Assembly: GCA_038527215.1 (NCBI GenBank)
Contig: JBCBGC010000026.1
Span: 7,712-71,711 of the forward strand
Direction of reading: 5' to 3'
Source of the DNA: JAWPMV01 sp038527215
GTDB lineage: Bacteria; Bacteroidota; Bacteroidia; J057
Length of the DNA stretch: 64,000 nt
Shown: positions 42,448 through 51,275 of the stretch, piece by piece
Position numbering within the stretch: position 1 is the first letter of the stretch
How the letters are laid out: each line of letters starts with the position of its first letter
The notes under the pieces: model-generated
Seen by the model: only the letters and a program-made list of their open reading frames with translations
What the model was told of the DNA's origin: nothing
Database searches by the model: none
Position numbers and translations under genes: made by a program

Positions 42448-44280
42448 CTATTTCAACAAGCGGATCAACTCGATCACCGCAAAGTTGATCCCGGCCAGTT
42501 CGGTCCGGGCCTGCTCTTCGGTAATGAGTTTCATGCGTTTTTGCCGCTGCAAGGTCACCCAGCGACTTTGGTTGAGCATCAGGTCTCCCAGGGCTTGTTG
42601 ATCGGTCTGTAATTTTTCAAACAAGATGTCAAAGACTTCTTTGCGCCCGGTGGCCAGGAGCATTTCGCAATGTTGTTGGAGGGCTTGGGGGTCTTGCGGT
42701 AGGCTGGCTGGGTCGATCGGTTTCCGCAAGGCTGGTTTGGCCTGCAATTCCTCGAAAGCGAACATGGCCAGATCACGAGGTGGCGGGGGGGCATTTTCTT
42801 CCAGGGAAACCGGAATAATGTCAGGCAGTCCCTTGGGGTGGCTATACCGAAAGCCCAGGGCTCGTTCCCAACTCAAAGGAATGAGAGGAGAAGCCTGACA
42901 GGCTTTTGACCAGAATAAATAATACAGTTCGGCCTCGTGCAGCTGCAAGACCATTTTTTCCTCCCAGGTATGGGGGTCAGCTTCGGGGGGCGTTTCCAGC
43001 AGTTGCAGGCCCATAGCCTGCATGGCCTGCTTTTTCTCCTCGATCAGGGCCTTATCCTCTGGTACATAGGCGAGGTAGACCTGTTGATAAAGGCTGGCTT
43101 CCTGCGCAGGCGTAGGGTCGGCCATGAGGCGAGGAACCATCATGCCCTGGACCTGGAGGTTGAATTTGATGCGGCCCACGGGTCCGCGCTGGTTGGAGAC
43201 GATCAGGGTGCCAAAGACCGTACCTGTAGCGTTTTGCGGCACGCTGATGATATATTCCACGGAATTGGGGAAGCCAAACCAGGTCATTTGCTGGACGGGC
43301 TCGTCGATCTGCCAATCTGCGATCTGCAAGCGAAGCAGTAAGCTCTCTCCGCGCTGGATGGGCGCATTGAGGCTTTTGCGCGCTTGTCGACTAGCGGTGG
43401 GGTCCGCCTCTTTGGCCATGGCATCTACCTCTTCGCGTTGTTCGAACAGGTGCGCAAATACGGTCATCAGGAATTGAGCGGCAGGCTGCACCTCCTCGGG
43501 TGCATAGACCGAGATATTAACCAGGTCGCCTGTAGGAGTCGCCTGCGGACCTACGGCAGGTGTAGGGCCGGCTGCCGGGGGTTCCGGGGCTGGATCTGGT
43601 TCCACCGCTTGCGGGGGTGCTGGGGGAGCCGTCTCCGTGCCCTTGCTATGCCAGTCATCGTCCGGGGCACTTGTTTCGGCTGCTTCTTCAGATTCCTCAT
43701 CTTCAATGTCAAAGAGGTCTTCAGATATATCTTCAAGCTCCTCGAAAATAGAGGCTTTCTTCCTTGCTTCTTCCTCTGCGAGCTTTTTTCTGCGATCTTC
43801 TTCAGATTCCTCACTTAGTTCTTCTGGTGGCTCAAAGCCCCCACTGGATTCCGTGGCTTCCTCCCAATCCTCTTCCGGAGGCGTATCCTCCCACTCCTCA
43901 CTGGCCCCTGAATCCTCCTCTGCAGGAGGAAAAGATTTTTCTTTCTCCTCGGAAAATGGTTTTCTATTTGGGGAACCCCCATTGCGGCGAGGGAAGCGCC
44001 GGGGAGGATCCAGGTCAACCCCTCCCGTCAGGTTGCCAGGTTTTTCTGGCAGCCCTATCTGCTGGGCGATTTTGTTCAAAAATCTTAAGAGACGTTCCTT
44101 TAATTCGGATTCTTCCAGCGCATCGCGCTTGTATTGCTCATGGAGATCAAACAGGTCGTATAATTCGTCCTGTAAGGCATATAATTTCGGTTCCTGCTGT
44201 ACCCATTCCTGCATCAGGACCAGGGCCTCATGATACTTCCGTTGAAGAACCAGCAAGGGAATTTGAGAAAGAGAAGCCAT
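42448..44280 (-). CDS. EAD-like / TIR-like multidomain protein (predicted conflict-system component)
   Basis: 610 residues, no signal peptide. N-terminal ~1-85 is a helical module like effector-associated domains (LLVLQRKYHEALVLMQEW, LLRFLNKIAQQIGL). Residues ~95-260 are an acidic, Pro-rich spacer. Residues ~265-390 form a beta domain that often precedes bacterial TIR domains (VNISVYAPEEVQPAAQFLM, GTVFGTLIVSNQRGPVGRI). Residues ~400-525 are TIR-like (VYLAYVPEDKALIEEK, LYYLFWSKACQASPL). The C-terminal ~530-610 resembles EAD11 (MLLATGRKEVFDILFEKL, LITEEQARTELAGINFAVIE). The usual catalytic Glu of TIR NADases appears replaced by S470 (LSWERAL), so a binding rather than NADase role is possible. 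All domain names are by-eye assignments. Confidence 0.7.
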   Translation of the reverse strand: MASLSQIPLLVLQRKYHEALVLMQEWVQQEPKLYALQDELYDLFDLHEQYKRDALEESELKERLLRFLNKIAQQIGLPEKPGNLTGGVDLDPPRRFPRRNGGSPNRKPFSEEKEKSFPPAEEDSGASEEWEDTPPEEDWEEATESSGGFEPPEELSEESEEDRRKKLAEEEARKKASIFEELEDISEDLFDIEDEESEEAAETSAPDDDWHSKGTETAPPAPPQAVEPDPAPEPPAAGPTPAVGPQATPTGDLVNISVYAPEEVQPAAQFLMTVFAHLFEQREEVDAMAKEADPTASRQARKSLNAPIQRGESLLLRLQIADWQIDEPVQQMTWFGFPNSVEYIISVPQNATGTVFGTLIVSNQRGPVGRIKFNLQVQGMMVPRLMADPTPAQEASLYQQVYLAYVPEDKALIEEKKQAMQAMGLQLLETPPEADPHTWEEKMVLQLHEAELYYLFWSKACQASPLIPLSWERALGFRYSHPKGLPDIIPVSLEENAPPPPRDLAMFAFEELQAKPALRKPIDPASLPQDPQALQQHCEMLLATGRKEVFDILFEKLQTDQQALGDLMLNQSRWVTLQRQKRMKLITEEQARTELAGINFAVIELIRLLK

Positions 44281-44337
44281 ACAAAAGGGGTCTAACCCAA
44301 TATAAGGGTCTCGCTGACAGCAATCAATCCCGGAAAG

Positions 44338-44955
44338 CTAGTCAAAGGCTGCGCCCGGCTTTGGTTCCTGGATCAATTGGTAGATATGTTCGATTTGGGA
44401 AGGCAGGACCCGGTTGAGAGAGAGCGGGGGGAGTTCATCCAGCGAAAAAAAGCCTACGCCCGAAGTCTCCAGGCCCGTTTCCAGGGTGTCGTCCAGTGCC
44501 TCACAGAGCATGAACATTTTGTAAACGTAGTACATCTCTGGAGGATGAGGATGCTTGGCCTTGTCAAATACTGCCAGTAGGCGCACCGCTTTCACCGTGA
44601 GACCTGCCTCTTCTTTTACCTCTTTAACCGCTACCTCGCTCGCGCTATATCCTACATCTGCCCAACCGCCGGGCAGAGACCATTTTCCATCGGTTTTTTC
44701 CTGCACCAATAATAATTGCTCATCCTTTACCACCACGGCCCGGACATCTACCATGGGCGTGGCGTAGGCATCTCTGGTGACAAACAGGCGGATGACTTTT
44801 TCGGTCGGCATATCTGCCAGGATTCCCATCATTTCATAGCCCAATTGCTCCAGTTCCTGGTAGCGCTCCAGATCAAAAGGGCTATTGCCATAATGCAGCC
44901 CGGAATGAGCCAGGGCCAGAATCCGTTTGTTGATGGCTAATAGACGATTTTCCAT
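44338..44955 (-). CDS. Nudix hydrolase with N-terminal Nudix_N-type helical domain
   Basis: 205 residues. The first ~60 (LLAINKRILALAHSGLHYG, SPFDLERYQELEQLGYEM) match the helical domain found ahead of Nudix enzymes that act on nucleoside diphosphates linked to another group. The Nudix box is GGWADVGYSASE followed by VAVKEVKEEAGL, with Lys in place of the usual first Arg (KEVKEE instead of REUxEE). It should cleave a pyrophosphate bond in a compound such as ADP-ribose or a nucleotide sugar; the exact substrate is unknown. It begins 9 bases after the nucleotidase gene and precedes the EAD/TIR-like gene by 57 bases. Confidence 0.9.
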   Translation of the reverse strand: MENRLLAINKRILALAHSGLHYGNSPFDLERYQELEQLGYEMMGILADMPTEKVIRLFVTRDAYATPMVDVRAVVVKDEQLLLVQEKTDGKWSLPGGWADVGYSASEVAVKEVKEEAGLTVKAVRLLAVFDKAKHPHPPEMYYVYKMFMLCEALDDTLETGLETSGVGFFSLDELPPLSLNRVLPSQIEHIYQLIQEPKPGAAFD

Positions 44956-44964
44956 GCGGACGGC

Positions 44965-45489
44965 TTAAAGCAACATATCGGCTACCTCTTGCCAGTTGTT
45001 GACCCGGGGAAATTCTGTGTCCTCGGTATTATGGGTGGAGGTATATAAAATGCCTTTTCCACGAAAGGCCTGAAGATTGCGGACGTGGTCGTCGATCAGG
45101 ATATCAGCCTGAAGGATGCTTTTGTCCCCACAAAAGACCCAGTTTTTCCAGGAAATAAAAGGAAAGTGCGTTTCCAGCCATTGGTGTTTTTCGGCCAGAG
45201 AATTCCTGAATTGCTGAGCAGCAGAGGCAATGTAAATCTCATATTTTCCCTGGAGGGCCTGAATCACTTCCACCGCCCCTTCCATGACTTCCATTTCGGA
45301 AAAGAAGCCGGGAGTATGCACGTACTTTCGAAGGATTTTTCTCCGGTCTTTGGGCAAGGCATCGGCCACATGTCCGCCGATCAGGGCAGCCCGATCTATT
45401 TTTTCACCGAAATCTCTTTCGTACCATTTTAAAAAGACGCCCACAGCATCGGCCATGACTTCGTCCATATCAATTGCGATCCGTTCCAT
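44965..45489 (-). CDS. 5'(3')-deoxyribonucleotidase-like HAD phosphatase
   Basis: 174 residues from ATG 45489 (MERIAIDMDEVMADAV). A HAD-superfamily phosphatase of the NT5C type, which dephosphorylates (deoxy)nucleoside monophosphates. Motif I is IAIDMDEVMAD (nucleophile and acid Asp), motif II YIASAAQ, and motif III/IV DILIDDHVRNL. Length fits the family (~170-190). First gene of a minus-strand run: nucleotidase, Nudix, EAD/TIR-like, P450. Confidence 0.88.
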   Translation of the reverse strand: MERIAIDMDEVMADAVGVFLKWYERDFGEKIDRAALIGGHVADALPKDRRKILRKYVHTPGFFSEMEVMEGAVEVIQALQGKYEIYIASAAQQFRNSLAEKHQWLETHFPFISWKNWVFCGDKSILQADILIDDHVRNLQAFRGKGILYTSTHNTEDTEFPRVNNWQEVADMLL

Positions 45490-45558
45490 AGGCTCGCATG
45501 ATACCAAATTTTAGGAGAATAAATGGTACTGAAAAATTAAGCTTGTCGGGAAGAGAAA

Positions 45559-46068
45559 TTAGAATAAACGGGACACTCGGGAAAAAATGGCCTGACCGTT
45601 TTTATGATAAATCACGAAGATGTGCATGCGCGTCATCTCCCCATCGGTATAAGCCTCAGCCTGAGCCCGGTAATCCCGGTACTGACGGAGGGTGGCCTTG
45701 CTGGCAATAGGATAGGGCTGAAAAGCGGTTTTGGCCTGCCAATCCTGAATGGTCTGATCATATAAACCTACCAGCGCTTTTCGATAGGTCTCATTTTTGC
45801 TGAATTGCTCGATGCGGATACTGTTGACCACGCCATCCCGTAGCCCAAAAGTGGCTCGGGTGCGATAGCCTTCCAGGGCTTCCTGTTCAAAGACATAGGA
45901 ATTCCCGGAGTGACTGATTTGCTTAAAAGGTTCCACTGCATAGCGCGGGTTGACATGTTGGAGCAATTGCTGTTCCGACATCCCTAGTTCAACTTCCAGA
46001 ACCTGGGCTTGTCCTGGCTGGAAGAAGGCGATACATGCTACTAAAAGAAACCAAATCCGATGCTTCAT
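45559..46068 (-). CDS. Secreted protein of unknown function
   Basis: 169 residues from ATG 46068 (MKHRIWFLLVACIAFFQ, signal peptide ending GQAQ). A longer frame to 46197 would place ~43 residues before the signal peptide and is rejected. The mature part is a mixed alpha/beta domain (VLEVELGMSEQQLLQHVNP, GLRDGVVNSIRIEQFSK, MHIFVIYHKNGQAIFSRV). The start LGMSEQQL resembles the opening of SmpA/BamE-like or PepSY-like small folds, but I cannot assign a family. It lies between the nucleotidase (70 bases downstream) and the divergent S41 protease. Confidence 0.65.
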   Translation of the reverse strand: MKHRIWFLLVACIAFFQPGQAQVLEVELGMSEQQLLQHVNPRYAVEPFKQISHSGNSYVFEQEALEGYRTRATFGLRDGVVNSIRIEQFSKNETYRKALVGLYDQTIQDWQAKTAFQPYPIASKATLRQYRDYRAQAEAYTDGEMTRMHIFVIYHKNGQAIFSRVSRLF

Positions 46069-46364
46069 TACTTCAGCAGTAATAAGATGATTGAATTCAA
46101 TATCCCCAGATAGGATACTGGCAGAATAGGTCGTTATCAAAGCACAAATCGGGCTGCGTGTAAAATGCGGTGGTAAATACCGTAGAACTTGCCTCAAAAA
46201 CTAATCCAATTTTGTGCGATGTCTACATATGATAACGTAGCAAATGGTAAATATTGCCGATTTTTCGTTTATAGCCTGGATTTTTGCGCGATTGGAAACC
46301 CAGGTGCTGAAATCAAAATTGCAGGGTGTGTATTTCGAGGGGAATTTGGTATTTTAGGAATCCT

Positions 46365-48056
46365 ATGAAAAAAATCATGATCGGTCTGGCGAAAAAACGC
46401 TACAGCTGGTGGCTTGCTCTCCTTCTGGTTGGAGGATTAGGCCTGGGGTTTAAGACAGCGGGGGACTACTTTGAGATATCCAAAAACATGGAAATTTTCG
46501 GGAAGTTGTTCACGGAGGTCAACACGGTTTATGTGGATGAAACCAACCCTACGGAGTTGATGCGGACCGGGATTGATGCCATGTTGCAAAACCTGGATCC
46601 CTACACCAATTTTTACAGTGAAAGCCAGATCGAAGAGTCCAAAATCATGAGTACAGGCCAGTACTCAGGGATCGGGGCAGCGATCGGTTTGCGACGAGGG
46701 AAACTGATGGTGCTGGAATTGTACGAAAATGGTCCTGCAGACCAGGCTGGACTAAGGGTAGGAGATGAGTTGATTGGGATAGATCAGGAAAGATTTAGCC
46801 AGCCAGCCTTACAGTTGGAGCAGGCGAGGAATTTGTTGCTCGGGGAGAAAGGCTCCCAAATCATGATCCGCATCAAGCGGGCCAATAAGAGCGATGAATC
46901 CAGTCTGACCATTACCCGTGGCGGGACTTCGGTCCAGCAGGAGAATGTGCCTTTTTACGGAATGGCCACAGATGATATTGGCTATATCCTGCTTTCTGGT
47001 TTCATGGCTGATGCAGGAAGAGAAGTGGCAGAGGCTGCCAAAAAACTGAAAGCAGATAATCCCGAACTGAAAGCCTACATCCTTGATTTAAGAGGGAATC
47101 CGGGCGGACGCCTGGATCAGGCGGTCGAAGTCTCTAATGTCTTCCTGCCAGAAGGAGAATTTATCACGGAGATGAAAGGTCGTACACGGGAGTCCAAACA
47201 AAAATTTTATACCCTCAAGGCCCCGGTAAACACAGAAATTCCCCTGGCCGTGTTGGTGAACAGCGGCAGCGCTTCCGCTTCCGAAATTGTCTCTGGTTCT
47301 ATTCAGGATCTGGACCGCGGGGTGATCATCGGTCAGCGTAGTTTTGGCAAAGGCCTGGTGCAGAATGTGCTGCCTTTGTCCTACAATACGCAAATGAAGG
47401 TTACCATCGCTCGTTACTTCACCCCGAGTGGTCGTTGCATACAAGCCATAGATTATTCTCAGCGTAATGCGGATGGGAGTGTGGGACGAGTGGCCGACAG
47501 CCTGGTTAAGGCCTTTAAAACCCGCAATGGCCGGACGGTCTATGATGGCGGAGGGGTAGATCCTGACCTGGCCGTTCCCCTGTCGCCTACTCCCCCCATT
47601 GCCAAAGCGCTCAACGAGCAGGGGCTGATATTTGACTTCGTGACGGATTTTGCTCAGAAAAATGAAGAAATCTCCTCTCCCCGGGAATTTAAGATAAGCG
47701 ATGCCCTCTATCAGGAGTTTGTGGAGTATGTGTCCGGACGAGACTTTGCCTTTGATACGAAAACGGATCAGCAGGTGAAACAATTTGAAAAATTACTGGG
47801 CAAAGCGGATATGGCCGCAGACATGCAGGAGGAAGTAGCCGCCTTAAAGGAAAGACTGGTAGCAGAAAAAAACCGGGATTTGACCCGCCACCAACAAGCC
47901 ATCAGTAAATTACTCCATCGGGAAATCATCAACCGCTATTACTTCAAACAAGGTGTGTTGGAAGCCTCTTTTGTGGGCGATCCCGTGCTGCTTGAAGCCA
48001 TCGAAGTCCTCAATGATCCGCCCGCCTATAGCGCCACCCTATCCGGGAAAAAGTAA
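46365..48056 (+). CDS. C-terminal processing protease, S41 family (CtpA-like)
   Basis: 563 residues from ATG 46365 (MKKIMIGLAKKRYSWW). A single N-terminal membrane segment anchors it to the inner membrane, facing the periplasm. Order: N-terminal helical domain, PDZ domain (~90-175, GIGAAIGLRRGKLMVLEL, GLRVGDELIGID), S41 core and a helical C-terminal tail. The catalytic Ser304 lies in NSGSASASEIVSG and Lys329 in FGKGLVQ; the 25-residue gap is the same as in the reference algal D1-processing protease. It trims or degrades periplasmic proteins at their C-termini. Bacteroidota often have several paralogues with unclear substrates. Confidence 0.93.
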   Translation: MKKIMIGLAKKRYSWWLALLLVGGLGLGFKTAGDYFEISKNMEIFGKLFTEVNTVYVDETNPTELMRTGIDAMLQNLDPYTNFYSESQIEESKIMSTGQYSGIGAAIGLRRGKLMVLELYENGPADQAGLRVGDELIGIDQERFSQPALQLEQARNLLLGEKGSQIMIRIKRANKSDESSLTITRGGTSVQQENVPFYGMATDDIGYILLSGFMADAGREVAEAAKKLKADNPELKAYILDLRGNPGGRLDQAVEVSNVFLPEGEFITEMKGRTRESKQKFYTLKAPVNTEIPLAVLVNSGSASASEIVSGSIQDLDRGVIIGQRSFGKGLVQNVLPLSYNTQMKVTIARYFTPSGRCIQAIDYSQRNADGSVGRVADSLVKAFKTRNGRTVYDGGGVDPDLAVPLSPTPPIAKALNEQGLIFDFVTDFAQKNEEISSPREFKISDALYQEFVEYVSGRDFAFDTKTDQQVKQFEKLLGKADMAADMQEEVAALKERLVAEKNRDLTRHQQAISKLLHREIINRYYFKQGVLEASFVGDPVLLEAIEVLNDPPAYSATLSGKK

Positions 48057-48151
48057 AGAGTGTTAGGCTTTGGCATAAAAAGAGAAAATTGGAGTTGGAC
48101 AAATAAAACTTCTCTTCTAATTTCCTATGGATTTAACAACCTACAAAGTCC

Positions 48152-49063
48152 GTGGGAATATTCACCGCTATTGCTTCTAGCGACTTAAGCTCTATCCGTA
48201 CCTTTCTCCTGCAGGGAGAAAATCCCAACCTTCGGGACGAAGGGGGCAATGCCCTTTTGCACCTGGCGGTTCAAGAGGCTGATTTGCCCCTTATCAACAT
48301 CCTGTTGTCCTACGGGGCCATGGTAGATATCCTTGATCCGTATGGCAACACCCCCCTGCAAATCGCGGCTATGCAAGGCTTCATGGATGGAGCCCTCTGT
48401 TTGCTGGAGCGTGGCGCGGCCATAGATGGGCCTCAAAATGCCCGATCCTGGTCTCCGCTGATGCTTGCCCTAAACCACCGTCATGTAGACCTGGCCCAGG
48501 AACTCCTCAATCAAGGGGCCGATCCAAATTTTGTAGATCGGCAGGAAGGCTGGACGCCTTTACTGGTCGCCTGTGAGCAAGGGCACCGCCACCTCTCCCT
48601 CCAATTGATTGAAAAAGGCAGCAAAGTTAAAGCGCATATCACGGCCGGAGATAGCCAGGGCCTGTCCGCTATCCACATGGCCAGCTATCTGGGCGAAGTG
48701 GAAATCGTCCAGGCTTTGATCATGCGTGGCCTCAACATCAACCTTCGCCCCGCTTTTGGTGGCTTGGCCCCTATCCACTGGGCGGTGTATAATGGCCACA
48801 TGGATTTGCTGAGAATGCTGCTGGAAGAGGGCGCTGATCCTAACCTGCCTGCTACCGGCGTTTATCGAGACAAAACGCCTTTACACTTTGCGGTCAGTGG
48901 GCGCAAGCTCCTCATGGCCCGCCGCATCCTGGCGCAAGGTGGAGATCCTCTACAAAGAGATCAGGAGGGCCATACTCCGCTCAGTAAAGCCTGGGATCAA
49001 TATCAGGCCGACCATGCAGAAGCGGATCGCCTGATTCATGCACTGCTGGAGCAGGCAGTGTAG
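48152..49063 (+). CDS. Ankyrin-repeat protein (GTG start)
   Basis: 303 residues consisting almost wholly of about eight ankyrin repeats (GNALLHLAVQEADLPLINIL, GNTPLQIAAMQGFMDGAL, GLSAIHMASYLGEVEIVQAL, KTPLHFAVSGRKLLMA). No signal peptide, so it is cytoplasmic, unlike the secreted ankyrin protein at 9604. A stop codon lies in frame at 48134-48136, and GTG 48152 is the first start available; an upstream ATG at 48127 is in another frame that stops at once. Ankyrin repeats mediate protein binding; partners are unknown. It lies alone between the S41 protease and the TlpA-like gene. Confidence 0.87.
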   Translation: MGIFTAIASSDLSSIRTFLLQGENPNLRDEGGNALLHLAVQEADLPLINILLSYGAMVDILDPYGNTPLQIAAMQGFMDGALCLLERGAAIDGPQNARSWSPLMLALNHRHVDLAQELLNQGADPNFVDRQEGWTPLLVACEQGHRHLSLQLIEKGSKVKAHITAGDSQGLSAIHMASYLGEVEIVQALIMRGLNINLRPAFGGLAPIHWAVYNGHMDLLRMLLEEGADPNLPATGVYRDKTPLHFAVSGRKLLMARRILAQGGDPLQRDQEGHTPLSKAWDQYQADHAEADRLIHALLEQAV

Positions 49064-49171
49064 GACGCATAGCGCCTCGCCTATCTATGATTTTTTCTAT
49101 GTCAGAAACTTCCTTTTCGGAGGCTGGTTTTCTGTGCTATAGGTACTAAACATCTCCTTAGCTTATTCCAC

Positions 49172-50215
49172 ATGAAAACGCTTTTCCTCCTTCCCCTCTT
49201 TTTTTGCGCCTGCGCCTTTGCACAACCTTCAGCAACTGGAGGATTTACCCTCAAAGGCACCCTGGAATTTTATGATTCTGCCTACCAGGATTGGATGTAT
49301 CTGAACTATGAAGGCAAAAAAGATAGTGTCAAAGTAGTGGATGGAAGCTATACGTTCTCCGGTCGAGTGGAGAAGCCTGTGATGGCTTGGGTGCATGCGA
49401 AACCAAATTCCCTGGTAGCCTGGTTGTTTTTGGAAAATAGCGAGATCAGTCTCACCACCCTTTACTGGACCTCTGATCAGGAGGGGACCCTATGGCGGGG
49501 CCTGGATATTCGCAGCATTGAAGGGAGTCGATCGGAGCAGTCGCTTCGTGACTATAAGGATTTTTATGCCGCTGAGAAAGACGCTTCCAACTTTCCGCAG
49601 CAGCTTCAGGCTTACCTGGAAAGGATGATGGAAGATTCCTTTTTGCACCCGGTAGCCGGGAAGATTCTCGCGGATATTGCGCTGTCCAGAAAAACCTTGG
49701 ACGGATCAGCTATTGAGGCCCTTTTTGCCCAATTAGATCCTGAGCGTATACAGGCAGATGACGCAGAGATTATCCGCCAAACCCTCAAGTCTTTGTCTGA
49801 ATTTCAGACCGGGAATGCGTTCCTGGCTTTCGCGCTGCCCGATACGCTGGGGGAAATCCTGAGCCTGGAGCAACTTTCCTCCCGTTATACCCTGGTAGAT
49901 TTCTGGGCGAGCTGGTGTGGGCCTTGCCGCCAGCAACATCCCGCACTGAAAGAAGTCTTCGAAACCTATTCCTCCCTGGGCTTTGATATTTGGGGGATAT
50001 CGGTGGACAAAAATCCCGGTGCCTGGAAGATGGCGATCAGGGAAGACAATCTCCCCTGGACTCAACTTCAGGATGAAGAAAGTGAGGTGAGCAATGCCCT
50101 GGGCATCCAGGCTATTCCTTCCAACTACTTATTGGATCAGCAAGGCAAGATCGTGGCCGTCAACCTGGAACCGGAAGAGTTGTCGGATTTTCTCAAGGTC
50201 AAACTAAGGGAATAA
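49172..50215 (+). CDS. TlpA-like thioredoxin-fold protein with DUF4369-type N-terminal domain
   Basis: 347 residues with a signal peptide (MKTLFLLPLFFCACAFAQ). Residues ~20-115 form a beta domain of the DUF4369 kind (FTLKGTLEFYDSAYQDWMYL, VVDGSYTFSGRVEKPVMAWV). The C-terminal ~130 residues are a thioredoxin fold with WASWCGPCRQQHP; the active CxxC is C249 and C252. The cis-Pro loop reads IQAIPSNYLLD. It is a periplasmic thiol-disulfide oxidoreductase, probably a reductase in oxidative folding or cytochrome maturation. This DUF4369-TlpA layout is common in Bacteroidota. Confidence 0.92.
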   Translation: MKTLFLLPLFFCACAFAQPSATGGFTLKGTLEFYDSAYQDWMYLNYEGKKDSVKVVDGSYTFSGRVEKPVMAWVHAKPNSLVAWLFLENSEISLTTLYWTSDQEGTLWRGLDIRSIEGSRSEQSLRDYKDFYAAEKDASNFPQQLQAYLERMMEDSFLHPVAGKILADIALSRKTLDGSAIEALFAQLDPERIQADDAEIIRQTLKSLSEFQTGNAFLAFALPDTLGEILSLEQLSSRYTLVDFWASWCGPCRQQHPALKEVFETYSSLGFDIWGISVDKNPGAWKMAIREDNLPWTQLQDEESEVSNALGIQAIPSNYLLDQQGKIVAVNLEPEELSDFLKVKLRE

Positions 50216-50241
50216 AGAGGCTAAGCGGTAGGAAAAAGGGC

Positions 50242-51135
50242 TTAAGAAGCCTGCATCATGGCTACGACCTTTTCTGCCCAGGCTTTTCCCTGATCTTCTT
50301 GGACAAAGTGTCCGCCATCGGGGAGGCGCTCATGGGATTGTCCCTTACAGCCGGGGATCATGGCCTGAAAGATTTTCTCTGCGCCGCGCGTGATAGGATC
50401 ACTGTCCCCAAAGGCCGTTTGGAAAGGCTTCTCCCACTGTTGGAGGGTTTTCCAGGCCTCGCGGTTCTCCGGTGCACCGGCCTGATCTTCGGTGGTCGGG
50501 ACCAGGGCAGGGAAAACTCTAGCTCCAGCCTGGTAGCTGTCGTCCGGAAAAGGGGCATTATAGGCTGCCACTTCCGCTTCGGAAAGCTCACGAACCGTAG
50601 CCCTTTGCAGGATGCGGCCCACATCAAAAGCTGGAGCGGTGGCTGCAAACTGTTGCCACTCCTTGAAGGATTTGGGCATGGGCATCTGCCCGGTGGGCAG
50701 GAAAGTATTGGAAGCCGAGATACGCGCAAAGCGATCCGGGTATTCGCCAGCTAGTCTCAGGCCTAGCAGGCCGCCCCAATCCTGGCAAACAAGGGTGATA
50801 TCTTTGAGGCTTAGCGCTTCAATAAAGTTCCACACCCAGTCCCGGTGCCGCTGGTAGGTATAGTCCGCTTGTTCAGTAGGCTTATCTGACTTCCCAAACC
50901 CTATCAAATCAGGCGCAATGGCCCGGTAGCCTTGATCCACAAAGACCGGGATCATAAAGCGGTAAAGGTAGGACCAGGAAGGTTCTCCGTGTAACATGAG
51001 GACTACTTCCCCGTCGGTTGGTCCTTCGTCTATATAATGCATTTCCAGGCCGTCGTCTACGGGAAGAAAATGGGGTTCAAAAGGGTAATCGGGAAGATTG
51101 AGAAAACGGTCAGCGGGGGTTTTCAGGATTTTCAT
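50242..51135 (-). CDS. Haloalkane dehalogenase (alpha/beta hydrolase, HLD-I-like)
   Basis: 297 residues. Predicted to hydrolyse carbon-halogen bonds of haloalkanes to alcohols. All functional landmarks are present: oxyanion/halide motif LHGEPSWSYLYR, nucleophile D119 in VCQDWGG with halide-stabilising W120, the catalytic acid in FGDSDPITRG (D244 or D246) and catalytic His276 in DGGHFVQED. The Glu-Pro-Ser-Trp and Gln-Asp-Trp motifs separate it from epoxide hydrolases, which share the fold. N-terminus LKTPADRFLNLPDYPFEPHF is typical of the DhlA/DhmA group. Single gene; its own substrate is unknown. Confidence 0.9.
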   Translation of the reverse strand: MKILKTPADRFLNLPDYPFEPHFLPVDDGLEMHYIDEGPTDGEVVLMLHGEPSWSYLYRFMIPVFVDQGYRAIAPDLIGFGKSDKPTEQADYTYQRHRDWVWNFIEALSLKDITLVCQDWGGLLGLRLAGEYPDRFARISASNTFLPTGQMPMPKSFKEWQQFAATAPAFDVGRILQRATVRELSEAEVAAYNAPFPDDSYQAGARVFPALVPTTEDQAGAPENREAWKTLQQWEKPFQTAFGDSDPITRGAEKIFQAMIPGCKGQSHERLPDGGHFVQEDQGKAWAEKVVAMMQAS

Positions 51136-51197
51136 AGGGCAGGAGCTTTATGGAAAGGTAGGCAGAGATTTTCGTTCCTACAAGACTGAAAAAAACA

Positions 51198-51227
51198 ACC
51201 CTGACGCGATCGGAGATCGGCCAGGGT
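51198..51227 (-). terminator. Terminator of the zinc-ribbon/DUF4407 unit
   Basis: ACCCTG pairs with CAGGGT at the base, with inner GATC pairing. On the minus strand a run of seven T follows within four bases. Confidence 0.7.
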
Positions 51228-51275
51228 CGAGGTATTGAACCCCTTACTTAACTACATCTTTGGGCGCAGGGGAGA

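Noticed and set aside
43637..44417. Serine- and proline-rich plus-strand open frames
   Set aside because: They mirror the acidic Glu/Asp/Pro-rich spacer of the EAD/TIR-like gene; antisense of such a spacer is naturally Ser/Pro-rich.
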